Assembly (NCBI RefSeq): GCF_014837105.1
Contig: NZ_JACSPO010000002.1
Coordinates: 137,470 to 201,469 of the forward strand
Origin: Oceanitalea stevensii
GTDB lineage: Bacteria > Actinomycetota > Actinomycetes > Actinomycetales > Actinomycetaceae
Direction: 5' to 3'
DNA length: 64,000 nucleotides
Shown here: piece by piece, positions 9,738 to 19,267 of the stretch
Position numbering within the stretch: position 1 is the first letter of the stretch
Layout of the letters: each line of letters begins with the position of its first letter
The notes under the pieces: model-generated
What the model was told of the DNA's origin: nothing
The model's input: the letters and a program-made list of their open reading frames with translations, nothing else
Database searches by the model: none
Translations under genes and position numbers: made by a program

Positions 9738-11189
9738 GTGCCGCCCGCCAACGACTCGACGTCCTCGCTCGCCCGCACGGCTGCCGCCGCGCTGACCGCG
9801 CTGCCGCCCGCCGTGCTCGACCTGGGCTCCGTCTTCGCCGACGCCGGGCACGAGCTCGCGCTCGTCGGCGGCCCCGTCCGCGACGCCTTCCTCGGCACGG
9901 TGAGCCACGACCTCGACTTCGCGACCTCCGCCCGCCCCGACGACACCGAGCGGATCCTCGCGCGCTGGGCGGACGCCCACTGGGACGTGGGCAAGGAGTT
10001 CGGGACGATCGGCGCCCGCAAGGGGGACGTCGTCGTCGAGGTGACGACCTACCGGACCGAGGCCTACGAGGCGGACTCCCGCAAGCCCGTCGTCGAGTAC
10101 GGCGACACCCTCGAGGGCGACCTCACCCGCCGCGACTTCACCGTCAACGCGATGGCCGTGACACTGCCCTCCCTCACCTTCGTCGACCCGCACGGCGGGC
10201 TGGAGGACCTCGAGGCCGGGGTGCTGCGCACGCCGGTCGACCCCGAGCAGTCCTTCGACGACGACCCGCTACGCATCATGCGGGCCGTGCGCTTCACCGC
10301 CCAGCTGGGCTTCGACGTCGAGGCCGGGACGATGGCGGCGATGTCCGCGATGGCCGACCGCCTCGCGATCGTCTCCCCCGAGCGGGTCAACGGCGAGCTG
10401 CAGCGCATGCTCCTGTCCGAGCGGCCCCGCCGCGGCCTCGAGCTCATGGTCTACACGGGTGTCGCGGCGGTCGTGCTGCCCGAGCTCGACGAGCTCCAGC
10501 GCACCGTCGACGAGCACCGCCGCCACAAGGACGTCTACGAGCACACGCTCGTCGTCCTCGACCAGGCCGTCGAGCTGGAGACCGGCCCCGACGGCGCCGT
10601 GCCCGCCCCCGACCTCGTCCTGCGCCTGGCCGCGGTGCTCCACGACATCGGCAAGCCGGCGACGCGGCGCTTCGAGCCCGGCGGCGGGGTGAGCTTCCAC
10701 CACCACGAGCTCGTCGGTGCCCGGATGGCCGCCAAGCGGCTCAAGGCGCTGCGCTTCGACAAGCAGACGATCAAGGACGTCTCGCGGCTCGTCGAGCTCC
10801 ACCTGCGCTTCCACGGCTACGGCGAGAGCCAGTGGACCGACTCCGCCGTGCGCCGCTACGTCACCGACGCCGGCCCGCTCCTCGAGCGGCTCCACCGCCT
10901 CACCCGCGCCGACTGCACGACCCGCAACCGTCGCAAGGCCCTGCGCCTCGCGGCGGCCTACGACGACCTCGAGGAGCGCATCGCGGCGCTCGCGGAGGAG
11001 GAGGAGCTCGCGCGGATCCGCCCGGACCTCGACGGCGAGCAGATCATGGAGATCCTCGGCGTGCGCCCGGGCCCGGTGGTGGGCCGGGCCTACCGGTTCC
11101 TCCTCGACCTGCGCATGGAGCGCGGCCCGCTCGGGGAGGACGCCGCCCGTGAGGCTCTCCTCGCCTGGTGGGCCGCCAACCAGGACTGA
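9738..11189 (+). CDS. cca: CCA tRNA nucleotidyltransferase (class II, with HD domain)
   Basis: A 483-residue enzyme that adds or repairs the 3'-CCA end of tRNAs. The nucleotidyltransferase head has LVGGPVRDAFLG and the catalytic DLDF, the basic loop RRDFTVNAMA follows, and an HD domain with VLHDIGKP lies near residue 300. This head/HD arrangement is the actinobacterial PcnA/Cca type. It is divergent from the NUDIX-DUF6049-murJ operon, as in Mycobacterium (Rv3907c). The start is a GTG at 9738 with no strong Shine-Dalgarno, so the first few residues are uncertain. The stop is followed by a large palindromic repeat. Confidence 0.95.
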   Translation: MPPANDSTSSLARTAAAALTALPPAVLDLGSVFADAGHELALVGGPVRDAFLGTVSHDLDFATSARPDDTERILARWADAHWDVGKEFGTIGARKGDVVVEVTTYRTEAYEADSRKPVVEYGDTLEGDLTRRDFTVNAMAVTLPSLTFVDPHGGLEDLEAGVLRTPVDPEQSFDDDPLRIMRAVRFTAQLGFDVEAGTMAAMSAMADRLAIVSPERVNGELQRMLLSERPRRGLELMVYTGVAAVVLPELDELQRTVDEHRRHKDVYEHTLVVLDQAVELETGPDGAVPAPDLVLRLAAVLHDIGKPATRRFEPGGGVSFHHHELVGARMAAKRLKALRFDKQTIKDVSRLVELHLRFHGYGESQWTDSAVRRYVTDAGPLLERLHRLTRADCTTRNRRKALRLAAAYDDLEERIAALAEEEELARIRPDLDGEQIMEILGVRPGPVVGRAYRFLLDLRMERGPLGEDAAREALLAWWAANQD

Positions 11190-11253
11190 CGGCACGCCGA
11201 CCCCCGCTGGCCCCCCTCCGGCGGCGGAGGCGGCGGGGACACCCCCTCCCCTC

Positions 11254-11319
11254 CCGCCGACAGCTGACTTGTTACTCCCGGCGGCACCGTCCGCTGGGTA
11301 ACAACTCAGCTGTCGGCGG
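11254..11319. repeat. Intergenic palindromic repeat (TTGTTAC subtype)
   Basis: The left arm at 11254-11275 begins CCGCCGACAGCTGA and ends TTGTTAC. The right arm at 11298-11319 is its reverse complement at 21 of 22 positions. The 22-nt centre can form a smaller stem (CGGCGG against CCGC). It lies between the convergent cca and carbonic anhydrase genes and could terminate both, but the arms have no T-tract. The same base (CGCCGACAGC) recurs at 38.6, 48.1 and 51.4 kb, so it belongs to a dispersed family. Confidence 0.85.
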
Positions 11320-11395
11320 CGGAGGGAGCGGGGAGGCGGCGGAGGGAGCGGGGAGGCGGGGACGGGGCGGGGAGGCGGGGACGGGGGCGGGGACC
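11317..11395 (+). repeat. G-rich direct repeats, possible G-quadruplex
   Basis: The block contains two near-identical copies of GCGGAGGGAGCGGGGAGG followed by repeated GGCGGGGACGGGG units. At least six runs of three or more G lie within about 45 bases (11351-11394). The sequence is noncoding and sits between the palindrome and the end of the carbonic anhydrase gene. It may simply be low-complexity sequence, though it meets the usual pattern for intramolecular quadruplexes. Confidence 0.6.
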
Positions 11396-11402
11396 GCGGC
11401 GG

Positions 11403-11906
11403 TCAGTCGACGGGCTCGAGGAGACCGGTGTCGACGTCGTAGAGGAAGCCGCCGACGGCGACGGTGTCCGGGATGAGCGGGTGGGAGCGCACCTTGGCGA
11501 CCTCCGCCCGGATCGACTGGACCTGGTCGGTGATGACGCCGAGGGACATCCACGTCGCGTCCTGCCCCTGGAGGCGGCCGATCTCGGCCTGCAGCTCCTC
11601 CTCCGAGCGGGAGGCCATCGCGCAGCGGGTGTGGTGGACGACGAGCACCCGGTCGACATTGAGAAGGTTCGTCCCGAGGACGAGCGCGACGAGCACCTGG
11701 TCGGTGACGCGGCCACCGGGGTTGCGCAGGATCTTCGCGTCGCCCGGCACGAGGCCGATCATCCCGAGCGGGTCGATCCGCGAGTCCATGCAGGTGACGA
11801 CGGCGACGCCCGCCCGGGCGACGCCGTCGAAACCCGCGAGCGAGAAGTCGTCGGCGTAGCGGGCGTTCGCGGCGAGGAGGTCGGCAAAGGGGTCGGCAGA
11901 GCTCAT
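11403..11906 (-). CDS. Beta-class carbonic anhydrase
   Basis: A 167-residue zinc enzyme interconverting CO2 and bicarbonate, of the short Rv1284-like type. The zinc ligands are visible: C39 in VVTCMDSR (with the catalytic Asp-Arg pair D41/R43), then H92 and C95 in VVHHTRC. The ATG at 11906 is placed so that [11 protein letters not shown] precedes the first helix. The open frame extends far upstream through the MFS gene on the same strand, but that part is a shadow. It probably belongs with the MFS gene 44 bp upstream. Confidence 0.93.
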   Translation of the reverse strand: MSSADPFADLLAANARYADDFSLAGFDGVARAGVAVVTCMDSRIDPLGMIGLVPGDAKILRNPGGRVTDQVLVALVLGTNLLNVDRVLVVHHTRCAMASRSEEELQAEIGRLQGQDATWMSLGVITDQVQSIRAEVAKVRSHPLIPDTVAVGGFLYDVDTGLLEPVD

Positions 11907-11950
11907 GGGGTGCGACGCTACTCCGCCATGCGGTCCTGTCGCCGCCCGGC

Positions 11951-13270
11951 TCAGGTCGCGGACCCGTCCCGCTCGCTCGCGTGGACCGGGCGCGGAGCGT
12001 CGGCGAGCCGGTGGGTCCCCGCGCTGTAGCCGAGCGAGACGGCGAGGTAGACGACGGCGAGGACGGCGAAGACGACGCGGGACCAGCCGGTGTCCGGCAG
12101 CGCCCAGGCGCCGAGCGCGGCGGCCGCGACGAAGGCCGCGTTGTACAGGACGTCGTAGAGCGAGAAGGCGCGGCCGCGGTAGTCGTCGTGGGTGTCGCGG
12201 TGGACGACCGTGTCGACCGCGATCTTCGCGCCCTGGACGCTCAGGCCGAGGAGCACCGCCGAGACGGCGACGACGACGAGCTCCGGGGTGGTGACGAGCA
12301 GCGCCTGGCTCAGGCCCCCGATCGCGAGGCACACGACGATCCACCGCGAGGGCGACATCCGCTCGTGTGCGAGCGGCGTGAGGACGATGGCGAGGCCGTT
12401 GCCGGCGAAGGAGATGCCGCCGAGGAGCGCGAAGGTGGCCAGCCCGGCTCCGGCGTCGGCCGGGTCGGACAGGAGGTTGCGGGAGATGAGGATGAGCGCG
12501 ATGAAGTTGACGCCGTAGAGGAAGCGGTGGAGCGCCATGACGCCCAGCCCCAGGCCCGGGGTGCCGCGGCGGACGAGGTAGCGCGCGCCGTCGGCGAGGT
12601 CCGAGACGGTCTGCCGGATCGCCACGGCGACGCCGGTGCGGGGCCGGACGGTGGGGCCGAGCTCGCCCCGGCGCAGCCGCAGGGCGAGGGCCGACGCGGC
12701 GGCGAAGAGGAGCGCCGCGGCGACGAGCGCGGCGGAGTTCTTCGCGGCGGTGGGCACGAGCAGCCCGGTGACGAACCCGATGCCACCACCGGCGACGGCG
12801 GACACGGCGCCCAGGGTGGGCGTCAGCGTGTTGGCCATGAGGAGCTGCTCGCGCGGGACGACGCGCGGGAGGCCCGCCGAGAGCGCCGCGAGGAGGAAGC
12901 GGTTGACGCCGAGGGTGACGAGGGCGAGGACGTAGACGACCACGGACACGCCCGCGGTCCCGATGAGGACGGCGAGGAGGAGGGCGAGCACCACACGCAC
13001 GGCGTTGCCGACGAGCAGCACCTGACGGCGGCTCCACCGGTCGAGCAGCGGCCCGGCGAAGGGGCCCACCACGGTGAAGGGCAGGAGGAGGACCGCGAAG
13101 GCGGCCGCGACGCCCGAGGCGGTGGCCATGTTGGCGGGGTTGAAGAAGAACAGGGTGGCCAGGCCCACCTGGAACATGCCGTCACCGCACTGGGAGACGA
13201 GCCGGACGGCGAAGAGCTTCCGGAAGCCGGGGTGGACGGCGAGGGTGCGCAGGTCGGCGGGGATGCTCAC
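11951..13270 (-). CDS. MFS transporter
   Basis: A 439-residue, roughly 12-helix major facilitator of the MFS_3/EntS-like drug and metabolite exporter group. The loop between helices 2 and 3 carries a typical basic MFS motif ([17 protein letters not shown]). The substrate cannot be read from the sequence. The start codon at 13270 faces the divergent padR-ino1 operon, and the PadR-type operator lies in the 106-bp intergenic region. Control by that PadR is therefore possible, because PadR regulators often repress a neighbouring exporter gene. Confidence 0.88.
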   Translation of the reverse strand: MSIPADLRTLAVHPGFRKLFAVRLVSQCGDGMFQVGLATLFFFNPANMATASGVAAAFAVLLLPFTVVGPFAGPLLDRWSRRQVLLVGNAVRVVLALLLAVLIGTAGVSVVVYVLALVTLGVNRFLLAALSAGLPRVVPREQLLMANTLTPTLGAVSAVAGGGIGFVTGLLVPTAAKNSAALVAAALLFAAASALALRLRRGELGPTVRPRTGVAVAIRQTVSDLADGARYLVRRGTPGLGLGVMALHRFLYGVNFIALILISRNLLSDPADAGAGLATFALLGGISFAGNGLAIVLTPLAHERMSPSRWIVVCLAIGGLSQALLVTTPELVVVAVSAVLLGLSVQGAKIAVDTVVHRDTHDDYRGRAFSLYDVLYNAAFVAAAALGAWALPDTGWSRVVFAVLAVVYLAVSLGYSAGTHRLADAPRPVHASERDGSAT

Positions 13271-13324
13271 CGGTGCAGGCTATCCCGCGGCCGACCGGCC
13301 TCCCGAGTGCGCTACGCTCGGCGA

Positions 13325-13345
13325 GATATATCGGTGCGATACATC
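13325..13345. promoter_or_regulatory. Putative PadR operator (imperfect palindrome)
   Basis: The half-sites GATATATCG and CGATACATC surround a GTG centre. They are reverse complements at 8 of 9 positions and are strikingly AT-rich for this genome. The site lies 31 bp before the padR start and about 55 bp before the divergent MFS start. Autoregulation of padR-ino1 and control of the exporter are the natural inference; no binding evidence is visible in sequence alone. Confidence 0.6.
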
Positions 13346-13376
13346 GCGGCGACCGGTCAGAGGGGGAGGAGAGCGC

Positions 13377-14000
13377 ATGAGCACCCGTGCGGAGGTCCTC
13401 GAGCTCGCGATCCTCGGCCAGCTCGGCAGCGCGCCCATGCACGGCTACGAGCTGCGCCGGCAGCTGAGTGCGCAGCTCGGCGCCTTCCGCACCCTGTCCT
13501 ACGGCTCCCTCTACCCCGCGCTGCGCCGCCTCACCGAGGCCGGCCTCATCGCCGAGGCGCCCACCGGCTCCCTGCCCCACCCGCTCGCCGGGCGCCGGGG
13601 CCGCATCGTCTACGAGCTCACCGCTGCGGGCCGGGAACGCCTGGCCGCGACCCTCGCGACGGCGGACCCCGCCGCGTGGGAGGACGAGGCCTTCGACGTC
13701 CGCTTCACCCTCTTCGCCACCACCGACGCGCGCACCCGCCTGCGGATCCTCGAGGGGCGCCACGCGCGGATGGTCGAGCGGCTGTCCCTGCTGCGCGAGT
13801 CCACCCAGCGCACCCGCGACCGGATGGACGCCTACACCGCCGAGCTCGCCCGGCACGGCCTGGAGCAGGTCGAGCGCGAGGTCGAGTGGCTGGAGAACCT
13901 CATCGACACCGAACGGGGCACCCCCGGTGCCCTCGACCTCCGATCACCCGGACCCGCGGGCGACCCGCCCGCACCCCCCACCCACAAGGAGCAAGAATGA
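13377..14000 (+). CDS. PadR family transcriptional regulator
   Basis: A 207-residue regulator with an N-terminal winged helix (residues about 1-85: [20 protein letters not shown] ... [17 protein letters not shown]) and a C-terminal dimerisation helix with the repeated Arg/Glu pattern typical of PadR. It starts at ATG 13377 behind an AGGGGGAGGAGAG ribosome-binding region. It overlaps ino1 by four bases (ATGA), so regulator and inositol-phosphate synthase are co-translated. This pairing is widespread in actinobacteria and suggests that PadR sets ino1 expression. The effector is unknown. Confidence 0.93.
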   Translation: MSTRAEVLELAILGQLGSAPMHGYELRRQLSAQLGAFRTLSYGSLYPALRRLTEAGLIAEAPTGSLPHPLAGRRGRIVYELTAAGRERLAATLATADPAAWEDEAFDVRFTLFATTDARTRLRILEGRHARMVERLSLLRESTQRTRDRMDAYTAELARHGLEQVEREVEWLENLIDTERGTPGALDLRSPGPAGDPPAPPTHKEQE

Positions 14001-15076
14001 GTTCAATCCGCGTAGCCATCGTGGGCGTCGGCAACTGTGCGTCCTCCCTGGTCCAGGGCGTGCGCTTCTACGCCGACGCCGACCCGGAGACCACCGTCCC
14101 CGGCCTCATGCACGTGACCTTCGGGGACTACCACGTGCGTGACGTCGAGTTCGTCGCCGCCTTCGACGTCGACGCGAAGAAGGTCGGCCTCGACCTCGCC
14201 GAGGCGATCAACGCGAGTGAGAACAACACCATCAAGCTCTGCGACGTCCCGGCCACCGGGGTCACGGTCCAGCGCGGCCACACCCTCGACGGCCTGGGCA
14301 AGTACTACCAGGAGATGGTCGACGAGTCCGACGCGGAGCCGGTCGACGTCGTCGCCGCCCTCAAGGACGCCCAGGTCGACGTCCTCGTCTGCTACCTGCC
14401 GGTGGGCTCGGAGGAGGCCGCCCGCTTCTACGCGCAGTGCGCCCTCGACGCCGGCGTCGCCTTCGTCAACGCCCTGCCCGTCTTCATCGCCGGCACCAAG
14501 GAGTGGGCCGACAAGTTCACGGCCGCGGGCGTGCCGATCGTCGGTGACGACATCAAGTCCCAGGTGGGCGCCACCATCACCCACCGCGTGCTCGCCAAGC
14601 TCTTCGAGGACCGTGGTGTGCGCCTGGAGCGCACCTACCAGCTCAACGTCGGCGGCAACATGGACTTCAAGAACATGCTCGAGCGCGACCGCCTCGAGTC
14701 CAAGAAGATCTCCAAGACGCAGGCCGTCACCTCGAACATGACGGGCGAGCTCAGCGCCCGCAACGTCCACATCGGCCCCAGCGACTACGTCCAGTGGCTC
14801 GACGACCGCAAGTGGGCCTACGTCCGTCTCGAGGGCAAGGCCTTCGGCGAGGTGCCGCTCAACCTCGAGTACAAGCTCGAGGTGTGGGACTCCCCGAACT
14901 CCGCGGGCATCATCATCGACGCGATCCGCGCCGCGAAGATCGCCCTGGACCGTGGCATCGGCGGCCCGCTCCTGTCCGCCTCGAGCTACTTCATGAAGTC
15001 CCCGCCGGAGCAGCGGAACGACGACACGGCGCGCGCCGACGTCGAGGCCTTCATCGCGGGCCAGCTCGAGCGCTGA
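13997..15076 (+). CDS. ino1: Inositol-3-phosphate synthase
   Basis: A 359-residue cytoplasmic enzyme that converts glucose-6-phosphate to 1L-myo-inositol-1-phosphate with transient NAD oxidation. The product feeds phosphatidylinositol and mycothiol synthesis. Visible features are the NAD motif [13 protein letters not shown] at the N-terminus, the catalytic-region [15 protein letters not shown] and [11 protein letters not shown], and the phosphate-binding [20 protein letters not shown] near the C-terminus. The length matches the compact actinobacterial form. The ATG at 13997 overlaps the padR stop, and a strong hairpin follows the stop. Confidence 0.97.
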   Translation: MSSIRVAIVGVGNCASSLVQGVRFYADADPETTVPGLMHVTFGDYHVRDVEFVAAFDVDAKKVGLDLAEAINASENNTIKLCDVPATGVTVQRGHTLDGLGKYYQEMVDESDAEPVDVVAALKDAQVDVLVCYLPVGSEEAARFYAQCALDAGVAFVNALPVFIAGTKEWADKFTAAGVPIVGDDIKSQVGATITHRVLAKLFEDRGVRLERTYQLNVGGNMDFKNMLERDRLESKKISKTQAVTSNMTGELSARNVHIGPSDYVQWLDDRKWAYVRLEGKAFGEVPLNLEYKLEVWDSPNSAGIIIDAIRAAKIALDRGIGGPLLSASSYFMKSPPEQRNDDTARADVEAFIAGQLER

Positions 15077-15084
15077 CCCCGCGA

Positions 15085-15126
15085 CGACGAGGACGCACCA
15101 CCCGACCGGGAGGTGCGTCCTCGTCG
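15085..15126 (+). terminator. Hairpin terminator after ino1
   Basis: A perfect 15-bp stem (CGACGAGGACGCACC paired with GGTGCGTCCTCGTCG) encloses a 12-nt loop just after the ino1 stop. There is no T-tract, which is usual for high-GC actinobacterial terminators. Confidence 0.85.
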
Positions 15127-15286
15127 CGTGTGAGGGGCTTCGTCGAGACCCGCGGAGAGTCTGGGCGGATCGTGTGAAAGGCACCCTGGACGAGCGCACC
15201 GTCCCGGGGTGCGGCAGGGTCGGTACCGCATACTTGGGGGTCGCCGGGCACACATGCCCGGCACACCGCAGCCGAGGAGGAGACGC

Positions 15287-17542
15287 GTGGCGGCCACAAA
15301 GGAGCCGGGACGCCGGAGCAGCGCCACGACGAAGGGCCGCAAGCGCCGCTTCGACTACCCACGCTCGGGCAAGGGGCCGATCCGGCGCTGGCTGCCGAGC
15401 TGGCGGGTGGTGCTGGGCGCCGTCGTGACGGGCGTCGCGATCGTCGTCGGCGTCTTCGCCGCCGCCTACGTCACGACCGAGATCCCCGAGCCGGGCGACT
15501 TCTCCCAGGCGCAGGGCACGCACGTCTACTTCGCCGACGACGAGACGGAGATGGGCAGCTTCGCGGAGTACAACCGCGAGATCATCGACCCGAGCACGCT
15601 GCCCGCCCACGTGGGCAACGCCGTCGTCGCCTCGGAGGACCGGCGCTTCTACGAGAACGTCGGCATCGACCCGATCGCCATCGGCCGCGCGCTCGTCAAC
15701 AACCTGCGCGGCAACCCGACCCAGGGCGGGTCGACGCTGACCCAGCAGTACGTCGAGCGCTACTACATCGGCACGACGACGAGCTACGTCGGCAAGTTCC
15801 GTGAGGCGATCCTCGCGCTCAAGATCGACCGCGAGCTGTCCAAGGACGAGATCCTCGGCGACTACCTCAACACCATCTACTTCGGTCGCAACGCCTACGG
15901 CATCGAGACCGCGGCGCAGGCCTACTTCGACAAGCCGGCCGCCGAGCTCACCCTCTCCGAGTCCGCGCTGCTCGCCGGGGTGATCCCCGCGCCGAGCGCG
16001 TGGGACCCGGCCATCGACCCGGAGCGCGCCGAGGAGCGGTGGGCACGCACCCTGGAGTTCATGGTCCGCGACGGCTGGATCACCCAGGAGGAGGCCGACG
16101 AGCAGACCTTCCCCGAGACGGTCGAGCACGTGCGCTCCGACACCTACGCCGGGCCCAACGGCTACCTCCTCGACATGGCCCGCCGCGAGCTGGTCAACAA
16201 GGCCGGCCTCACGGACGAGGAGATCGACACCCTCGGCCTGCGGGTGACGACGACGATCGACCCGCAGGCCCAGGAGGCGGCGGTCGAGGTCGTGGACGCG
16301 CTGCCGGAGGACCGCCCCGACGGCAACCGGGTGGCGCTCGTGTCGATCGACCCCGGGTCCGGGCAGATCGTCGCGCTCTACGGCGGGCCGGACTTCGTGT
16401 CCCAGCCGCGCAACGCCGCCACGCAGGACGTGGCCCAGGCGGGCTCGACCTTCAAGCCGTTCACGCTCGTCGCCGCCCTCGAGGACGGCATCCCCCTGAG
16501 CCAGACCTACCCGAGCTACACGCCGATGGAGATCGAGGGCTTCGAGAAGCCGGTCAACAACTACGACGACTTCGACCGTGGCTACATCGACCTCGTCGAG
16601 GCGACCGAGCAGTCCGTCAACACGACCTACTCGCTCCTCAACATGGAGGTCGGCCCGGAGCGGTCGGTCGAGGCCGCCGTCGCCGCGGGCCTCCCGGAGG
16701 ACACGGCCGGCCTCGAGCCCGTCCCCTCCAACGTCCTCGGCCCGGCGTCCCCGCACCCGATCGACGTCGCCCGCGCCTACGCGACCTTCGCCGCGCAGGG
16801 GGTGCGGCACAACCCGTACATCGTCGCCGAGGTGACCGACGCGGACGGCAACGTCATCTACGCCGGCACCTCCAACGGCACGGAGGTCTTCGAGCCGGAC
16901 GTCATGGCCGAGGCGACCTACGCGATGACCTCGGTGATCAACGAGGGCACCGGCGTGCGCGCCAACGACCTCGGCCGGCCCGCGGCGGGCAAGACCGGCA
17001 CCTCGAACGAGGGCCGCTCGGCGTGGTTCGCCGGCTTCACCCCGCAGCTGGCCACCGTCGTGGCGATGTACCAGGTGGGCGAGGACGGGACCGAGGAGTC
17101 CCTCACGCCCTTCGGGGAGTACGCGTCGATCACCGGCTCGACCTACCCGACGACGATGTGGCGCGACTTCATGGCCACGGTCCTCGAGGGCGAACCGGTG
17201 GAGGAGTTCCCCGAGCGCCCGGCCCCGCCGGAGCCGACGTACGTGCCGCCGCCGCCCGCCCCCGAGCCGGAGTTCGAGCCGGAGCCCGAGGAGACGGAGG
17301 AGCCGACGACCGAGGAGCCGACCGAGGAGCCGACGACGGAGGAGCCGACGACCGAGGAGCCGGAGCCCGAGCCGGAGCCGACGACGGAGGAGCCGACCGA
17401 GGAGCCCACCGAGGAGCCGACCCAGGAACCGACGGCACCATCCACGCCCCGGCCGCCCGGGGGTGGGGGCGACGGCGACACCGGCGGCCAGCCCGGCCGC
17501 CCCGGCGGCGGTCAGGGCGGTCAGCGCCCACCGGGCGGCTGA
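15287..17542 (+). CDS. Class A penicillin-binding protein (transglycosylase/transpeptidase)
   Basis: A 751-residue bifunctional peptidoglycan synthase. A basic cytoplasmic tail is followed by one membrane anchor (VVTGVAIVVGVFAAAYV), a GT51 glycosyltransferase domain (EDRRFYENVGID, GGSTLTQQYVE) and a transpeptidase domain with SxxK (AGSTFKPF), SxN (EQSVNTT) and KTG (AAGKTGTSN). The C-terminal about 110 residues are a Pro/Glu/Thr repeat (EEPT units) ending in Gly/Pro-rich sequence, which probably spans the wall. I chose the GTG at 15287 because GAGGAGGAG precedes it at good spacing; an earlier ATG at 15209 has no such signal. It would be anchored outside the membrane at septal or lateral wall synthesis sites. 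Confidence 0.95.
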   Translation: MAATKEPGRRSSATTKGRKRRFDYPRSGKGPIRRWLPSWRVVLGAVVTGVAIVVGVFAAAYVTTEIPEPGDFSQAQGTHVYFADDETEMGSFAEYNREIIDPSTLPAHVGNAVVASEDRRFYENVGIDPIAIGRALVNNLRGNPTQGGSTLTQQYVERYYIGTTTSYVGKFREAILALKIDRELSKDEILGDYLNTIYFGRNAYGIETAAQAYFDKPAAELTLSESALLAGVIPAPSAWDPAIDPERAEERWARTLEFMVRDGWITQEEADEQTFPETVEHVRSDTYAGPNGYLLDMARRELVNKAGLTDEEIDTLGLRVTTTIDPQAQEAAVEVVDALPEDRPDGNRVALVSIDPGSGQIVALYGGPDFVSQPRNAATQDVAQAGSTFKPFTLVAALEDGIPLSQTYPSYTPMEIEGFEKPVNNYDDFDRGYIDLVEATEQSVNTTYSLLNMEVGPERSVEAAVAAGLPEDTAGLEPVPSNVLGPASPHPIDVARAYATFAAQGVRHNPYIVAEVTDADGNVIYAGTSNGTEVFEPDVMAEATYAMTSVINEGTGVRANDLGRPAAGKTGTSNEGRSAWFAGFTPQLATVVAMYQVGEDGTEESLTPFGEYASITGSTYPTTMWRDFMATVLEGEPVEEFPERPAPPEPTYVPPPPAPEPEFEPEPEETEEPTTEEPTEEPTTEEPTTEEPEPEPEPTTEEPTEEPTEEPTQEPTAPSTPRPPGGGGDGDTGGQPGRPGGGQGGQRPPGG

Positions 17543-17560
17543 TCCGGACGCACGCACGCA

Positions 17561-17594
17561 CGAGAGCACAGCTCCTTCCGGGGCTGTGCTCTCG
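17561..17594 (+). terminator. Hairpin terminator after the PBP gene
   Basis: A perfect 12-bp stem (CGAGAGCACAGC with GCTGTGCTCTCG) and a 10-nt loop lie 19 bp after the PBP stop, before the convergent aldolase gene. There is no T-tract. Confidence 0.85.
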
Positions 17595-17725
17595 GCGTCT
17601 CCGGGGCCGGCCGCGCGCGGGCGCGTGCGGTGTCGCCACCGGGGCCGTGAGAGGCGGGCGCCAGGCCGTGGGCCGTGCGCCACGTTCCGGGCGGGGCGCT
17701 TCGTGGCACGCTCCCTGGCGCAGCG

Positions 17726-18766
17726 TCAGCCCAGGATGCGCACCAAGCCGCTGACGAGAGCCTGGACGTCCTCCTCGGTGGTGTCGAAGGAGCACACCGC
17801 CCGCAGCACGCCCGCGGGCCGGTCCCACGCGAGCACCGGGAGCTGCGCCGTGACCGCTCCGACCGCCGCCGGCGGCACCGGCAGGAACACGGCGTTGGCC
17901 TCCACCGGGTGGACCGGCTCGAGGCCGAGCTCCGAGCGCAGCAGCGCGGCGAGGTGGTCGGCGGCGTCGTTGGCGTGCTGCGCCGTCGTGCGCCACAGCT
18001 CGTCGGTGAGCAGCGCGAGGAGCTGCGCGGAGACGAAGCGCATCTTCGAGGCCAGCTGGGTGGAGGCCTTGCGCAGCCGGGCGACCGGCTCCACGAGCGC
18101 CGGGTCGAGCACGACGATCGCGTCCCCGAACAGCGCCCCGTTCTTCGTCGCGCCGAACGAGACGACGTCCACGCCATGCGCCGTCGTGAGCGCGGCGAGG
18201 GAGGTGCCGAGCCGGGCGGCCGCGTTGGCCAGGCGGGCGCCGTCGACGTGGACGGAGGCGCCGTGGCCGTGCGCGGCCGCGACGAGGCCGGCGAGCTCCT
18301 CGGGCCGGTAGACCGTGCCGAGCTCGGTGCTCTGGGTGAGGGACAGGGCGGCGGGGCGGGCGTGGTGGACGCTGCCGTCGTCGGCGGCGAGGACTGCGGC
18401 GACGTCCGCGACGTCGACCTTCCCGTCCGGCGCCGGGAGCGTGCGCACGGCGGCGCCGGCGACGAGCTGGGGAGCGGTCGACTCGTCCGTGGCGAGGTGG
18501 GCGTGCTCGGAGGTGAGGACGGCGTCCCACTTCTGCAGCATCGCCCCGAGCGCGACGACGTTGGCGCCCGTCCCGTTGAAGACCGGCAGGATCGTCGCGT
18601 CGGGGCCGAAGACCTCCCGCGCGCGGGCGTCGAGGGCCGCGGTGACGGGGTCGGCGCCGTAGGACGGCGCGTGGCCCTCGGCGGCCGCGGCGAGGGCGGC
18701 GAGAACGGCCGGGTGGGCGCCGGAGGCGTTGTCGGAGGTGAAGCCGCGCGTGGTCATGGGCGCCAT
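17726..18766 (-). CDS. ltaE: Low-specificity L-threonine aldolase / beta-eliminating lyase family
   Basis: A 346-residue fold-type I PLP enzyme. The cofactor lysine is K208 in SFGATKNGALFG, the Asp that binds the pyridine nitrogen is in VHVDGARLANAA, and the N-terminal TSDNASG motif matches threonine aldolases. The reaction is cleavage of L-threonine or L-allo-threonine to glycine and acetaldehyde. Two in-frame ATGs (18766 and 18757) could start it; neither has a strong RBS, and MTTRGF at 18757 may be the true start. It is transcribed away from the ribosomal protein operon. Confidence 0.9.
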   Translation of the reverse strand: MAPMTTRGFTSDNASGAHPAVLAALAAAAEGHAPSYGADPVTAALDARAREVFGPDATILPVFNGTGANVVALGAMLQKWDAVLTSEHAHLATDESTAPQLVAGAAVRTLPAPDGKVDVADVAAVLAADDGSVHHARPAALSLTQSTELGTVYRPEELAGLVAAAHGHGASVHVDGARLANAAARLGTSLAALTTAHGVDVVSFGATKNGALFGDAIVVLDPALVEPVARLRKASTQLASKMRFVSAQLLALLTDELWRTTAQHANDAADHLAALLRSELGLEPVHPVEANAVFLPVPPAAVGAVTAQLPVLAWDRPAGVLRAVCSFDTTEEDVQALVSGLVRILG

Positions 18767-18890
18767 TGTGCGCCCGAAGGTGATGTGGATGACGCTCCGG
18801 GAGCACGTCGTCGTACGTTAGAGTGGTGCGTTGGCCGCGGCCGGTGCGTACCTGCGTACCCGTCCGTAGCCGCAATCGCATCACCCTCCT

Positions 18891-18909
18891 GTCACGGACC
18901 GTCCGTGAC
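18891..18909 (+). promoter_or_regulatory. Hairpin with CCG loop in the rpsF leader (possible S6:S18 site)
   Basis: A perfect 8-bp stem GTCACGGA/TCCGTGAC closes on the trinucleotide CCG, 12 bases before the GAGGAGG ribosome-binding site of rpsF. S6:S18 complexes are known to bind rpsF leader structures carrying an exposed CCG, so this is a candidate autoregulatory element. The published motif is larger, and I could not fold the whole leader. Confidence 0.4.
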
Positions 18910-18938
18910 CGCCAAGTCCAGAGGAGGTGGGTATAAGC

Positions 18939-19229
18939 ATGCGCCAGTACGAGCTGATGATCATCCTCGACCCGGAGGTCGACGAGCGCACCGTCGCCCC
19001 GTCGCTCGACAAGCTGCTCTCGGTCATCACGACCGGTGGGGGCCAGGTCGACAAGGTCGACATCTGGGGTAAGCGTCGTCTTGCCTACGAGATCAACAAG
19101 CGTTCCGAGGGCATCTACGCCGTCGTCAACATGACGGCGACGCCGGAGCTCGCCCAGGAGCTCGACCGCCAGCTCGGGCTCAACGAGTCCGTCCTGCGCA
19201 CCAAGCTCATCCGTCCGGACGCTCACTGA
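18939..19229 (+). CDS. rpsF: 30S ribosomal protein S6
   Basis: The 96-residue S6 protein begins [17 protein letters not shown] and has the usual RNA-recognition-like fold with [16 protein letters not shown] in the middle. It pairs with S18 on the small-subunit platform. The ATG at 18939 follows the strong RBS GAGGAGGTGG; an in-frame upstream GTG overlaps that RBS and is rejected. It heads the conserved rpsF-ssb-rpsR-rplI operon. Its leader contains the CCG-loop hairpin. Confidence 0.97.
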   Translation: MRQYELMIILDPEVDERTVAPSLDKLLSVITTGGGQVDKVDIWGKRRLAYEINKRSEGIYAVVNMTATPELAQELDRQLGLNESVLRTKLIRPDAH

Positions 19230-19267
19230 GCATCCCGACCACCCCCTGACCCCTAGAGGAGACCGAC

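Noticed and set aside
11981-13996. Plus-strand open frame running through the MFS and padR region into ino1
   Set aside because: The part before 13997 is antisense or off-frame to the MFS and padR genes; only the ino1 section, from its ATG, is real.
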